Assembly (NCBI GenBank): GCA_902581775.1
Contig: CACHPJ010000007.1
Location: forward strand, 1 to 57,603
Source of the DNA: an uncultured Pelagibacteraceae bacterium
Lineage (GTDB): Bacteria > Pseudomonadota > Alphaproteobacteria > Pelagibacterales > Pelagibacteraceae
Length of the DNA stretch: 57,603 nucleotides
Direction: 5' to 3'
Positions within the stretch are counted from its first letter, which is position 1, and every line of letters starts with the position of its first letter. The notes beneath the pieces are model-generated. The model was not told where the DNA came from and ran no database searches. It saw nothing but the letters and a program-made list of their open reading frames with translations. Both the position numbers and the translations under genes were made by a program. Positions 45,678 to 55,251 of the stretch are shown here, one piece after another.

Positions 45678-46142
45678 ATGTTGGATATTGAGGAATTTAA
45701 GAAAAAACTAGACAAAAAATCAAGGCTAATGGGTATTGACCCCGGAAAAAAACGTATTGGGATTGCTATTTCTGATGAAAACAAAATTATAGCAACACCT
45801 TATACGACATTAATAAAAAATGAGTATTCTATTTTTTTGAAGGAAATAAAGAAAATTATTAGTGATAATGACATTAAAGGAGTGGTGATTGGAAACCCCT
45901 TAAATATGGATGGTTCATCTAGCTCATCATCTCAATCAGCTAAGGATTTGGCTATCAATTTATCAAAAGATATTACTCAATATATCACAATGTGGGATGA
46001 AAGGTTATCAAGTGAAGGGGCATTTAAATTATCTAGTAATTTAGATGTAAATACCAGTAAAAGAGTTCAAAAATTAGATGAAAATGCTGCTCAATTCATA
46101 TTACAGGGTGCTTTAGATTATTTAACTAAAAAAAATACTTGA
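45678..46142 (+). CDS. ruvX: Putative Holliday junction resolvase / pre-16S rRNA nuclease (YqgF)
   Basis: A 154-residue RNase H-fold nuclease. The first strand MGIDPGKKRIGIAISD carries the first acidic residue, GVVIGNPLNMDGSSSSSSQ is the central segment, and WDERLSS and DENAAQFILQGALD provide the remaining acidic residues. A TATAAT at 45666-45671 lies 6 bases before the ATG, hinting at a leaderless message, with no clear -35. It opens a plus-strand run leading to pyrB. Confidence 0.92.
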   Translation: MLDIEEFKKKLDKKSRLMGIDPGKKRIGIAISDENKIIATPYTTLIKNEYSIFLKEIKKIISDNDIKGVVIGNPLNMDGSSSSSSQSAKDLAINLSKDITQYITMWDERLSSEGAFKLSSNLDVNTSKRVQKLDENAAQFILQGALDYLTKKNT

Positions 46143-46177
46143 TATGACAATAGAAAAGGCCTATAGAGTTGATTTTA

Positions 46178-47125
46178 ATGGCAGTGCCAAAAAAAAACGT
46201 AGCTATTAAAAACGAAATAAATCATCTTCTTGGTATCCAAAATCTTTCAATTCTTGAAGCAAAAGAGATACTAAATCAGGCAAAAAAATTTATAACATTA
46301 AATAGGAGTAGTTCAAAAAAGATTGATATTTTAAGGGGAAAAACACAAATCAATTTATTCTTTGAACCATCGACAAGAACACAAAGCTCTTTTGACCTTG
46401 CAGGTAAAAGATTAGGTGCTGATGTAATGTCAATTAATGTAGGAAATTCAGCTTTAAAAAAAGGTGAAACTTTAATTGATACAGCAATGACTCTAAACGC
46501 AATGCATCCTGACATTATCGTGATTAGACACCAAGACTCGGGTGCACCAAATTTATTATCACAAAAAGTCAATTGTGCTGTAATAAATGCTGGAGACGGT
46601 AGAAGAGAACATCCAACACAAGCATTATTAGATGCTCTAACAATCATTAATAGAAAGGGAAAAATTGAAGGATTAAAAATTGCAATATGTGGAGACATAC
46701 TTCATTCGAGGGTTGCAAGATCAAATATTTATCTAATGAATATGTTAGGTGCAGAAGTTAATGTAATTGCTCCAAAAACTTTAATGCCAGAAAATATTGA
46801 AAAATTAGGTGTAAAATCTTTTACCGATATGAAAAAAGGTTTAGATACATGTGATATTGTGATGATGTTAAGAATACAAAACGAAAGAATGCACGGATCT
46901 TTTTTACCATCAAAAAGAGAATATTATGAGTATTTTGGATTAACAACAGAAAAATTAAAGTATGCAAGTAAAGATGCTTTAATAATGCATCCTGGCCCTA
47001 TGAATAGAGGTGTAGAGATTGATACTAGGTTAGCTGACGATATAAATGTAAGTCTAGTGAAGGAACAGGTCGAATTAGGAGTTGCAGTAAGAATGGCATG
47101 TTTAAAAATATACTGTAAAAAATAA
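46178..47125 (+). CDS. pyrB: Aspartate carbamoyltransferase catalytic subunit
   Basis: About 315 residues from the ATG at 46178 (the frame opens at a TTG 9 nt earlier). It condenses aspartate with carbamoyl phosphate in pyrimidine synthesis. [20 protein letters not shown] holds the carbamoyl-phosphate loop, with [31 protein letters not shown] and [13 protein letters not shown] also present. It is directly followed by a dihydroorotase-like gene, as in bacteria with the PyrB-PyrC' complex, and there is no pyrI. Confidence 0.95.
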   Translation: MAVPKKNVAIKNEINHLLGIQNLSILEAKEILNQAKKFITLNRSSSKKIDILRGKTQINLFFEPSTRTQSSFDLAGKRLGADVMSINVGNSALKKGETLIDTAMTLNAMHPDIIVIRHQDSGAPNLLSQKVNCAVINAGDGRREHPTQALLDALTIINRKGKIEGLKIAICGDILHSRVARSNIYLMNMLGAEVNVIAPKTLMPENIEKLGVKSFTDMKKGLDTCDIVMMLRIQNERMHGSFLPSKREYYEYFGLTTEKLKYASKDALIMHPGPMNRGVEIDTRLADDINVSLVKEQVELGVAVRMACLKIYCKK

Positions 47126-48418
47126 ATGAAAAAAAAAGCAATTATAAACGCAAGAATCATAGATCCATCTCAAAATATGGATGAAATAGGCGGAGTAATA
47201 ATCGACTCGAAAGGAAAAATAGAGGAAATTGGAAAAAAAATTAATAAAAACGAAATTTCTTCTTCTTATGAAGTAATTGATGCAAAAAAAAATATATTGA
47301 TACCTGGAATAGTAGATATGAAAGTTTTTGTAGGTGAGCCAGGTTATGAATATAAGGAAAATTTTAGAACTTTAAGTCAAGCTGCTCTTGCTGGAGGAGT
47401 TACCTCAGTTGTTTCGATGCCTAACACCAAACCAGTTATTGATAATGTTTCAATGGTAGATTTCATTATCAGAAGAGGAAGAGATAAAGCTAAAATTAAT
47501 ATTTATCCATGCGCATCACTTACTAGAGAAATGAAAGGTGAAATGATGACTGAATTTGGTTTATTAACCGCCAAAGGCATCGTAGCTTTTTCTGATGTAA
47601 AAAGAACTATTCAGAACACTGAGATAATGACAAGAATTATGAATTATGCATCAGACTTAGGTGTTTTAATTATGCAACACGCCGAAGATTACGAACTTTC
47701 GAAAAATGGTAATATCAATGATGGTGAGATAGCTACAAGATTAGGGCTCGAAGGGATAAGTGATGTAGCGGAAAAAATTATTGTTGAGAGAGATCTTACA
47801 TTATTAGAAAAGTATCCATGTAGATATCACATAAATCAAATTTCTTCCTCAAAATCTCTTGAAGTAGTTAAAAAAAACAAGGGAAATGGAAAATCTTTCT
47901 CGGTAGGTGTTTCTATTAATAATATTTCATTAAACGAAAATGATATTGGTGAATTCAAAACCTTCTTAAAATTATCTCCTCCTTTAAGATCTGAACACGA
48001 TCGAGTGTCTTTAATTAATGGTATAAAAGAAAATTTAATAGATGTAATTGTTTCAGACCATGTTCCAGAGGATGAGGAAAGTAAAAGACTACCTTTTGCA
48101 CAAGCAGCTCAAGGTGCAATAGGTGTTGAAACTCTTTTGCCTTTATCATTGGAACTTTATCACAATAAGAGTTTGCCATTAAATAAAATTATTGAGGTTC
48201 TCACAATAAATCCCGCAAAGATTTTGAAAATAGATAAAGGTTCTCTTAAAAAAGGATTGAGTGCAGATATATGTATTTTTGATCTTGAAAAACCCTGGGT
48301 TGTTAAGGCTGACAAATTAAAATCAAAGTCAAAAAATACTGCTATAGAAAACAGAAAATTACAAGGTAAGATTTTGATGACTTTTTTAAATGGTGAACTA
48401 TTATATAGTCAATCGTGA
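47126..48418 (+). CDS. pyrC: Dihydroorotase-like protein lacking the HxH metal site (PyrC'-type partner of PyrB)
   Basis: A 430-residue amidohydrolase-fold protein of the class I dihydroorotase family. It begins 1 nt after pyrB. The strand-1 signature reads VDMKVFVGEPG (64-73): K66, F68 and G70 replace the two zinc His and the substrate Arg of the usual D-x-H-x-H-x-R-x-PG. Later family residues survive: MQHAEDYEL, YHINQISS, VSDHVPEDEESKR and GAIGVETLLPL. By analogy with PyrC' of pseudomonads it may be a structural subunit of aspartate carbamoyltransferase; an active dihydroorotase should then be encoded elsewhere. Family is certain, lack of activity is inferred. Confidence 0.88.
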   Translation: MKKKAIINARIIDPSQNMDEIGGVIIDSKGKIEEIGKKINKNEISSSYEVIDAKKNILIPGIVDMKVFVGEPGYEYKENFRTLSQAALAGGVTSVVSMPNTKPVIDNVSMVDFIIRRGRDKAKINIYPCASLTREMKGEMMTEFGLLTAKGIVAFSDVKRTIQNTEIMTRIMNYASDLGVLIMQHAEDYELSKNGNINDGEIATRLGLEGISDVAEKIIVERDLTLLEKYPCRYHINQISSSKSLEVVKKNKGNGKSFSVGVSINNISLNENDIGEFKTFLKLSPPLRSEHDRVSLINGIKENLIDVIVSDHVPEDEESKRLPFAQAAQGAIGVETLLPLSLELYHNKSLPLNKIIEVLTINPAKILKIDKGSLKKGLSADICIFDLEKPWVVKADKLKSKSKNTAIENRKLQGKILMTFLNGELLYSQS

Positions 48419-48996
48419 ATATTGAAGTTTTAATAATTTTTTTATTTTCATATGTTATCGGGTCAATTCCTTTTGGATTGATTTTAACTAAAATTTTTTT
48501 AAAAAAAGATATAAGAGAAATGGGTTCCGGTAATATAGGTGCAACTAATGTTTTGAGGACGGGAAAAAAGTTATTAGCTGCATCAACTTTGTTATTTGAC
48601 GTTGCTAAGGGTTATTTAACAATTTATTTAACACAAAAAATATATCCAGACCTCATTTTATTAAGCGGTCTAATATGTTTAATAGGACATATATTTCCTG
48701 TTTGGTTGAAATTTAAAGGTGGTAAAGGTGTTGCGACCTATTTGGGTGTAGTTCTAGCACTCTCTTTTAATTTAGCGTTAGTTTTTTCAGTCTCCTGGTT
48801 AATTGTGTTTTCTCTTACAAAATATTCTTCACTATCGTCAATCCTTGGTTCGATGAATGTTTTTTTATTTTCTTTTTTTTCTGATAAAATATTATCTGAC
48901 TTTATCTTTTTCATCTTTTTTATAATTGTTGTTTTTACTCACAGAGAAAATATCTTAAGACTAATGAATAAAACTGAAACTAAAATAAAGTTTTAA
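48415..48996 (+). CDS. plsY: Glycerol-3-phosphate acyltransferase PlsY
   Basis: A 193-residue membrane enzyme with about five to six transmembrane segments, transferring acyl groups from acyl-phosphate (made by PlsX, 12.3 kb) to glycerol-3-phosphate. The three motifs are visible: GSIPFGLIL, GSGNIGATNVLRTGKK and FKGGKGVATYLGV, with a final HRENILRLMN. It starts with GTG overlapping the pyrC' stop (GTGA). Confidence 0.95.
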   Translation: MNIEVLIIFLFSYVIGSIPFGLILTKIFLKKDIREMGSGNIGATNVLRTGKKLLAASTLLFDVAKGYLTIYLTQKIYPDLILLSGLICLIGHIFPVWLKFKGGKGVATYLGVVLALSFNLALVFSVSWLIVFSLTKYSSLSSILGSMNVFLFSFFSDKILSDFIFFIFFIIVVFTHRENILRLMNKTETKIKF

Positions 48997-49000
48997 TTTA

Positions 49001-49029
49001 TTGACTTTTTGAACCAAAATTCTGATAAA
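49001..49029 (+). promoter_or_regulatory. Possible promoter of topA
   Basis: TTGACT (49001-49006), 17-nt spacer, GATAAA (49024-49029), 39 nt before the topA ATG. A second TTGACA at 49031-49036 has no good -10. Located in the only sizeable gap of this plus-strand run. Confidence 0.4.
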
Positions 49030-49068
49030 TTTGACAAATTGATTAAATTTTGAAATTAAGTTAATTAG

Positions 49069-51636
49069 ATGAATTTAGTTATAGTAGAAAGTCCTGCTAA
49101 AGCAAAAACTATTAATAAATATTTAGGAAAAGATTATCTCGTTCTAGCTAGTTATGGACACATAAGAGATTTACCATCTAAAAATGGTTCTGTCGATCCT
49201 GACAATAGATTTCAAATGGAGTGGGAAATCGACTCTTTTTCAAAAAAATATTTAAAAGAAATTACAGTTGCTGCAGAGGACTCGGAGAAAATTATTTTAG
49301 CTACTGACCCGGATCGTGAAGGTGAGGCAATAGCTTGGCATGTAAAAGAGGTATTGGAAAAAAAGAAACTTCTTAAAGATAAAAGTTTAGAACGAGTTGT
49401 ATTCAACGAAATAACTAAGAGAGCAATACTCACTGCAATTAAAAATCCAAGAGAAATTCATTTACCATTAGTTGAAGCTTATTTGGCAAGAAGAGCTTTA
49501 GATTATCTTGTAGGATTTAATATATCTCCTATTCTTTGGACAAAACTTCCCGGATCTAAATCTGCTGGCAGAGTTCAGTCAGTAGCTTTAAAACTAATTA
49601 CTGAAAGAGAAAAAGAAATAGAATTATTTAAACCAGAAGAATACTGGACACTTACATCAGATTTCACAAACAAGAATAATAAGAATATTTTTTCTAAAAT
49701 AAGTTTATTTAATGGTAAAAAAATTGAGAGATTTTCGTTTAAGAATAATGAGGAAATTCAAAAAGCTATAGATATAATTAATAAGACAAAATTTAAGATC
49801 GCTGACGTTAATACTAAATTATATAGAAGAAATCCATTAGCCCCTTTTACTACCTCTACAATGCAACAAACAGCTTCTGGAAGATTTGGTTTTGGTGCTT
49901 CGAGAACAATGCAAATTGCCCAACGTTTGTACCAAGGAGTGGACATAGAGGGTGAAACAACTGGTTTGATAACTTATATGAGAACAGATGGTACAAATAT
50001 TTCAAAAGAGGCTATAGAAGATTTTAGAAAATTTATTAATGAAGATTATGGTGAGAAATATTTACCTGATGCTCCAAATAATTACTCCGGAAAAAAAGCA
50101 AAAAATGCGCAAGAGGCACATGAAGCGATAAGACCAACAAATATTGAAATGAAGCCTTCGGATATTAAAAAATACGTAAACACAGATCAGTTCAAACTTT
50201 ATGAACTGATATGGAGTAGAGCTCTTTCATCTCAAATGAAACCAGCTGAATTTGATAGAAATACAATCATTATTTCATCTGGAGATAATAAGATAAATTT
50301 TAGAGCTAGCGGGTCTGTTATCAAATTTGATGGTTTTCTAAAAGTGTATCAATTTCAAGAGTCTGATGAAGATGCTAAAAATATTTTACCTGAAGTTAAA
50401 GTAGGCGAAGAAATAAGTATTTTTAAATTGAATGATGAGCAGCATTTCACAGATCCACCTCCAAGATATTCAGAAGCAAGTTTAGTAAAAAAAATGGAAG
50501 AGCTTGGTATTGGAAGACCATCTACATACGCAAGTATTATTTCAGTATTAGCAACTAGAAATTACGTTGAATTAATAAATAAAAGATTTCATCCAACAGA
50601 TAGAGGTAAGTTAATATCAGCATTTTTAGAGAAATTATTCTCCAAATACGTTGATTATAACTTTACAGCCGATCTCGAAAATCAACTTGATGAAATAACT
50701 AGTGGTAAGATTGAATGGGTGCAGGTCTTAGAGAATTTCTGGAAAGACTTCTATGAAAATGTAGGAAAAGTCAAAGAAAAAAGAACTAGAGAAGTGTTGG
50801 ATTTATTAAATGAAAGTTTGGGAACATTAATCTTCGAGAGAGACGAAAAAAATGCCATAGATAGAAAATGTAAACTGTGTTCTGATGGTGAATTAAGTCT
50901 TAAAAATAGTTTTAGAGGAGGTGCTTTTATAGGTTGTTCAAATTACCCTGAATGTAAATTTACTAGGCCATTATCTAAAACTAAAGCCGCTGCTCAATAT
51001 AATTTAGCAGAACCAAAATTGCTAGGCCAAAACATCAATGGAAAAAATATATATTTAAAAAATGGAAGATTTGGTCCTTATCTTCAATATGAAAAAGAAA
51101 AAGATGAACTTGACTTAAAAAAGAAAAGAGGCAGGAAGAAAAAAAATGAAAATGATCATCTTAAAAATGTTTCTATTCCGAAAGGAATAAATGTAGATAA
51201 TGTGGATTTAGAAAAGGCAAAATATTTATGTTCACTTCCAAAAGTTTTAGGACAACATCCAGAGAATGGCCAGGATATAACTCTTAACTCAGGCAGATTT
51301 GGACCATATTTAAAATGTGAAAACAAATCTGCTAGACTTGAAAATGTAGAAGATCTTTTTTCTATTGGTTTAAATAGAGCAATTATTATGATTGCTGAGG
51401 CAAAACCTGGAAGAATATCATCATCGCTTATTAAAGATTTAGGTGAACATCCTGAAGATAAAAAGCCAGTAAGGATTATGAAGGGACAATATGGTCCTTA
51501 TATAAAATATAAATCTCTTAATGCAACAATTCCAGAGGAAAAAGATCCAAATGAATTAACTATGGAAGAAGCTTTAATATTAATAGAAAAAAGAAAAGAA
51601 TATGATAGAGTTAAGAAAAAAAGTAAGAAAAAATGA
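49069..51636 (+). CDS. topA: DNA topoisomerase I
   Basis: An 855-residue type IA topoisomerase relaxing negative supercoils. The Toprim domain begins LVIVESPAKAKTINKYLG and has ATDPDREGEAIAWH. The catalytic Tyr is Y303 in GLITYMRTDGTNIS, and PRYSEASLVKKMEELGIGRPSTYASI follows. The C-terminus has one Cys4 zinc ribbon (CKLCSDGEL, CSNYPEC). Three GPY-containing repeats follow (GRFGPYLQYE, GRFGPYLKCE, GQYGPYIKYK) and a Lys-rich tail. The stop overlaps the next start (ATGA). Confidence 0.96.
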   Translation: MNLVIVESPAKAKTINKYLGKDYLVLASYGHIRDLPSKNGSVDPDNRFQMEWEIDSFSKKYLKEITVAAEDSEKIILATDPDREGEAIAWHVKEVLEKKKLLKDKSLERVVFNEITKRAILTAIKNPREIHLPLVEAYLARRALDYLVGFNISPILWTKLPGSKSAGRVQSVALKLITEREKEIELFKPEEYWTLTSDFTNKNNKNIFSKISLFNGKKIERFSFKNNEEIQKAIDIINKTKFKIADVNTKLYRRNPLAPFTTSTMQQTASGRFGFGASRTMQIAQRLYQGVDIEGETTGLITYMRTDGTNISKEAIEDFRKFINEDYGEKYLPDAPNNYSGKKAKNAQEAHEAIRPTNIEMKPSDIKKYVNTDQFKLYELIWSRALSSQMKPAEFDRNTIIISSGDNKINFRASGSVIKFDGFLKVYQFQESDEDAKNILPEVKVGEEISIFKLNDEQHFTDPPPRYSEASLVKKMEELGIGRPSTYASIISVLATRNYVELINKRFHPTDRGKLISAFLEKLFSKYVDYNFTADLENQLDEITSGKIEWVQVLENFWKDFYENVGKVKEKRTREVLDLLNESLGTLIFERDEKNAIDRKCKLCSDGELSLKNSFRGGAFIGCSNYPECKFTRPLSKTKAAAQYNLAEPKLLGQNINGKNIYLKNGRFGPYLQYEKEKDELDLKKKRGRKKKNENDHLKNVSIPKGINVDNVDLEKAKYLCSLPKVLGQHPENGQDITLNSGRFGPYLKCENKSARLENVEDLFSIGLNRAIIMIAEAKPGRISSSLIKDLGEHPEDKKPVRIMKGQYGPYIKYKSLNATIPEEKDPNELTMEEALILIEKRKEYDRVKKKSKKK

Positions 51637-51842
51637 GAATATTTTTAACAATTTTATTAATAATTTTTATTCAATATCCAGTTTTCTCTCAAGAAAAAAA
51701 AGCTAATTGTGTAACAGGGCTTCAGAAACTTAACCCTGAATGCAATTTTATTGGAAAAAGTTTTAAGAAGATTAAAAAATTTAGTAGCGAGAACAAAACT
51801 ATAGATCAGAGCTATAAAAATATTAAAAAAAAAATTAAATGA
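51633..51842 (+). CDS. Small secreted protein of unknown function
   Basis: A 69-residue protein I do not recognise. The first 19 residues form a signal peptide (LTILLIIFIQYPVFS, cleavage likely before QEKK). The mature part has two Cys (NCVTGLQKLNPECNF), which could form a disulfide in the periplasm, and a Lys-rich tail. It is translationally coupled on both sides: ATGA with topA and ATGA with the RidA-family gene. The tight coupling argues it is a real gene. Confidence 0.7.
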   Translation: MRIFLTILLIIFIQYPVFSQEKKANCVTGLQKLNPECNFIGKSFKKIKKFSSENKTIDQSYKNIKKKIK

Positions 51843-52300
51843 TAATTGATGATAGAATTAAATCATTAAATATTGTAATACCAGAAGCTCCTAAACCAGT
51901 TGGCTCGTATACAGCATATACTCAAAGTGGAAATTTGATTTTTATTTCTGGACAAATATCAATAAATTCGGAAGGTAAAATTACTAAAGGAAAAGTTGGT
52001 AAGGATTTAAATCTTACACAGGCTCAAGATGCCGCTTTTTTGTGTGGTATAAATATAATTTCTCAAATAAAAGCTGCTTGTAAAAATGATTTAAACAAAG
52101 TTAAAAAATGTGTCAAGATTACTGGATATGTTAATTCATCTGACAATTTTATCGATCAACCTAAAGTCATTAATTCTGCTTCAGAACTTTTAAAAAAAGT
52201 TTTTGATCAAGCGGGAATTCACTCGAGGGCTGCCGTTAGCGTAAATTCTTTGCCATTAGGAGCAGCTGTTGAGATTGATGCAATATTTGAGCTTAATTAG
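51839..52300 (+). CDS. RidA/YjgF family protein
   Basis: A 153-residue member of the long YjgF subgroup. The RidA fold shows GSYTAYTQSGNLIFISGQIS and the conserved Arg in HSRAAVSVNSLPLGAAVEIDA, the residue needed for imine/enamine hydrolysis in RidA. The NKVKKCVKITGYVNSSDNF segment is also typical. It probably removes reactive enamines formed by PLP enzymes. The 3' end overlaps the ugd end on the other strand by 8 nt. Confidence 0.87.
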   Translation: MIIDDRIKSLNIVIPEAPKPVGSYTAYTQSGNLIFISGQISINSEGKITKGKVGKDLNLTQAQDAAFLCGINIISQIKAACKNDLNKVKKCVKITGYVNSSDNFIDQPKVINSASELLKKVFDQAGIHSRAAVSVNSLPLGAAVEIDAIFELN

Positions 52301-53597
52301 TATTTGGTCTACCAACAGAAAAATATCTAATTTTATTTCTTCTCATTTCCTCTGGATTATAAAGATTTCTTAAATCATATAATTTAAAATTCTTATTTTT
52401 TACAACTTTTTTAAAATCAATACTTTTAAATTCATCCCATTCCGTAAGTAGAATAATTAAATCAGCGTTATTACAATTATCGTTGATGTTATTTTTGAAG
52501 AAACAGTTTTTTATTTTTTTAAATTCTCGTTTTTCACCTGAGGGATCGTAATAATTTACTAAAGCCCCTTTCTTACATAAGTAAGGTATCATCTGTAGAC
52601 TTGTAGAGTCTCTCATATCATCTGTATTTGGCTTAAAGGTTACACCTAAAAATGAAATCTTTTTGTTTTTTAAACTTGAACCAAGAATTTTATGTATTCT
52701 ATAAGTTAAAAGATTTACTCTATCAAAGTTAGATTTGATTACGGATTTTACTAAAGAAAGATTAATCTTATATTTATCAGCAGTTGACACTAAACCCTTT
52801 GTATCTTTTGGAAAGCATGAACCACCATAGGCAGGGCCAGCTCTTAGAAACCTACCTCCTATTCTATTGTCAGATCCCATGCCTAAAGAAATGTGCTCAA
52901 CATTTATTCCTGTCTTTTCACATAAATTCGCTAATTCATTAATAAATGTAATTTTCGTTGCTAGGAATGCATTGGAAGCATATTTAATTAGTTCGGCTCC
53001 CCTTCTCGATGTTGTAAAGAATTTTGAACCTTTGCTTATTAAAGGAGAATAAAGTTTTTTCATTGTGTTAAATGCTCTTTTCTCATTGGAGCCAATAACA
53101 ATTCTATCTGGATATCTAAAATCACGTATTGCTTCACCTTCTCTTAAAAATTCCGGATTAGATATAACTGTGAATAGTTTTTTCTTTTTCTTTAATATTT
53201 TTTCAATTTCATCTCCAGTTCCAACAGGTACTGTAGATTTCATCACAAGAATTTTCTTTTTCTTAGTTTTTTTTAGTATTTCCTTGCAACATTTGAATAC
53301 ATATGAAAGATCCACATTAATCGATCCTTTTTTTGTCGGTGTACCTACGCAAATGAATATTATATCTGAAGAATTTATTGCCTGATTAATATCAGAAGAA
53401 AAAGATAATCTTTTTGATAAATAGTTTTTCTTTATTAATTCATTTAAACCAGGTTCATAAATTGGAGATATTCCAGATTTAAGTTTATTTATTTTATCTA
53501 AATTTTTATCTACACATATTACCTGATTGCCAATATCCGCGAAACAAGTTCCACTTACTAAACCAACATATCCTGTGCCTATCATGCATAATTTCAT
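52293..53597 (-). CDS. ugd: UDP-glucose 6-dehydrogenase
   Basis: A 434-residue enzyme oxidising UDP-glucose to UDP-glucuronate with two NAD+. The N-terminal fold is MIGTGYVGLVSGTCFADIG, then FICVGTPTKKG. The catalytic Cys lies in YGGSCFPKDTKGL, and GVTFKPNTDDMRDSTS marks the UDP-binding domain. It overlaps galU by 4 nt (ATGA), so substrate supply and use are co-expressed, presumably for surface polysaccharide. Confidence 0.95.
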   Translation of the reverse strand: MKLCMIGTGYVGLVSGTCFADIGNQVICVDKNLDKINKLKSGISPIYEPGLNELIKKNYLSKRLSFSSDINQAINSSDIIFICVGTPTKKGSINVDLSYVFKCCKEILKKTKKKKILVMKSTVPVGTGDEIEKILKKKKKLFTVISNPEFLREGEAIRDFRYPDRIVIGSNEKRAFNTMKKLYSPLISKGSKFFTTSRRGAELIKYASNAFLATKITFINELANLCEKTGINVEHISLGMGSDNRIGGRFLRAGPAYGGSCFPKDTKGLVSTADKYKINLSLVKSVIKSNFDRVNLLTYRIHKILGSSLKNKKISFLGVTFKPNTDDMRDSTSLQMIPYLCKKGALVNYYDPSGEKREFKKIKNCFFKNNINDNCNNADLIILLTEWDEFKSIDFKKVVKNKNFKLYDLRNLYNPEEMRRNKIRYFSVGRPNTN

Positions 53598-54412
53598 TTT
53601 CTACCTTTATAGATTTGAGCTCCGGAATCAATATATCCTCTTAATGTTCCACAATCTAAATACTTACCTTTAAAAATATTTGCATAAAAATTATTATTTT
53701 TATGTATTAAGTTTTTAATTGCGTCTGTGATATGTATTTCTCCTCCTTGACCTGGCTTTAATCTTTTTATCTCTCCAAATATTTTTGAAGATAAAATATA
53801 TCTGCCTATGATCGCAAAATTTGATGGCGCTTTTTTGATACTAGGCTTTTCTATAACATCTTTAATTTGAAAGTAGCTTTTTTTCTTATTTTTTAATGAT
53901 AAAATTCCCCATCTAGATACAGTTTTTCTTTCTACTCTTTTAGTGGCTATTACAGATCCTTTTGTAATTTTATGTAATTTAATCATTTCTTTTGAGCAGT
54001 TTTGTTTGATAATGAGATCGTCTGGTAAAAGCATCAAAAAAAATTTATTTTTAATTAGTTTCTGACATTTTAAAACAGCATCACCTGTACCTTTGGGAGT
54101 ATTTTGATAAACAAATTTAATCATTTTTTTATATTTTTTTATCTTTTTATATTCTTGAATAATTCTTTTATCTTTTTTTTTCTTAATAATTTTTTTATAA
54201 AAATTATCGTTGTAAAAATATTTTTTAATAGATAATTTATTTTTAGAAATAATGAATATAAATTCATTAACACCAGCATCTAAACATTCTTCTAAGATAT
54301 ATTCAAGATTGGGTTTTCCATTGATTGGCATAAGTTCTTTCGGCATTACACTTGTTAACGGAAGCATTCGAGTGCCTAATCCTGCTAATGGAATAATTGC
54401 TTGTTTTATCAT
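53594..54412 (-). CDS. galU: UTP-glucose-1-phosphate uridylyltransferase
   Basis: A 272-residue nucleotidyltransferase forming UDP-glucose. The signature AGLGTRMLPLTSVMPKELMP is at the N-terminus, then FVYQNTPKGTGDAVLKC, FLMLLPDDLI, DVIEKPS and PGQGGEIHITDAIKNL. The YLDCGTLRGYIDSG segment closes the domain. It feeds the downstream ugd gene and is divergent from panC with a 38-nt gap. Confidence 0.95.
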   Translation of the reverse strand: MIKQAIIPLAGLGTRMLPLTSVMPKELMPINGKPNLEYILEECLDAGVNEFIFIISKNKLSIKKYFYNDNFYKKIIKKKKDKRIIQEYKKIKKYKKMIKFVYQNTPKGTGDAVLKCQKLIKNKFFLMLLPDDLIIKQNCSKEMIKLHKITKGSVIATKRVERKTVSRWGILSLKNKKKSYFQIKDVIEKPSIKKAPSNFAIIGRYILSSKIFGEIKRLKPGQGGEIHITDAIKNLIHKNNNFYANIFKGKYLDCGTLRGYIDSGAQIYKGRK

Positions 54413-54450
54413 ATGATTCTTATAATAATTATTACCATTACAATAAATAA

Positions 54451-55251
54451 ATGAAAATATTTAAAAGTAAACATAAATTACAAAAAGCCCTCTCAAATCA
54501 AAAAAGTTTATCTTTTGTACCAACTATGGGCGGTCTTCATAAAGGTCATATATCTTTGATTAAAAAATCTAAAAAATTTAAAGAAAAGGTAATTGTTTCA
54601 ATCTTTATAAATCCTAAACAATTTAATAAAAAAAAAGATTTTACTAATTATCCAAGAAATTTAAAAAAAGATTTATCAGTCTTAAAGAAATTGAGAGTAA
54701 ATATTGTGTTTATCCCTAATAAAAAAGATATATTCTCTTTTCGTCCAAAAAGTAGCGTATATCTTAATAGTTTTTCAAAAAAACTTTGCGGTCAATTTAG
54801 AAAAGGCCATTTTGAAGGTGTTTTAAATGTTGTAAATAGATTTTTAGAAATAATTAAACCAAAAAGAATATTCTTAGGAAATAAAGATTTTCAACAATTA
54901 GTTTTGATTAAAAAACATATTTTAAAAAAAAAGATTAATACTAAAATTGTTTCATGTAAAACTGTTAGAGAAAGAAATGGTATTGCTTATTCGACTAGAA
55001 ATAGTCTTTTAAGTATAAATGAAATAAAAATAGCTTCTAAAATTTATAGGATTTTGTCAAAAGAGAAAAAAAAATTATCAATAAATTTAAAAAAAGTTAA
55101 AGAAAAGATTATTAATGCTGGGGGTAAGAATATTGATTACCTTGAAATTTATAACATAAATACTCTTAAAAAATCAAATAAGTTAAATAAAAATACTAAA
55201 TTATTTATTGCTTATTATCTAAATAATGTTCGATTAATAGATAATCTCTAA
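54451..55251 (+). CDS. panC: Pantothenate synthetase
   Basis: A 266-residue enzyme ligating pantoate and beta-alanine with ATP. FVPTMGGLHKGHISLIKKS contains the HIGH-like HKGH (30-33), FINPKQFNKKKDFTNYPR follows, and the second signature is FLGNKDFQQLVLIKK. RERNGIAYSTRNSLLS near the middle is conserved. Alone on the plus strand, its end overlaps the mgtE end by 4 nt. panB is not in the window. Confidence 0.94.
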   Translation: MKIFKSKHKLQKALSNQKSLSFVPTMGGLHKGHISLIKKSKKFKEKVIVSIFINPKQFNKKKDFTNYPRNLKKDLSVLKKLRVNIVFIPNKKDIFSFRPKSSVYLNSFSKKLCGQFRKGHFEGVLNVVNRFLEIIKPKRIFLGNKDFQQLVLIKKHILKKKINTKIVSCKTVRERNGIAYSTRNSLLSINEIKIASKIYRILSKEKKKLSINLKKVKEKIINAGGKNIDYLEIYNINTLKKSNKLNKNTKLFIAYYLNNVRLIDNL

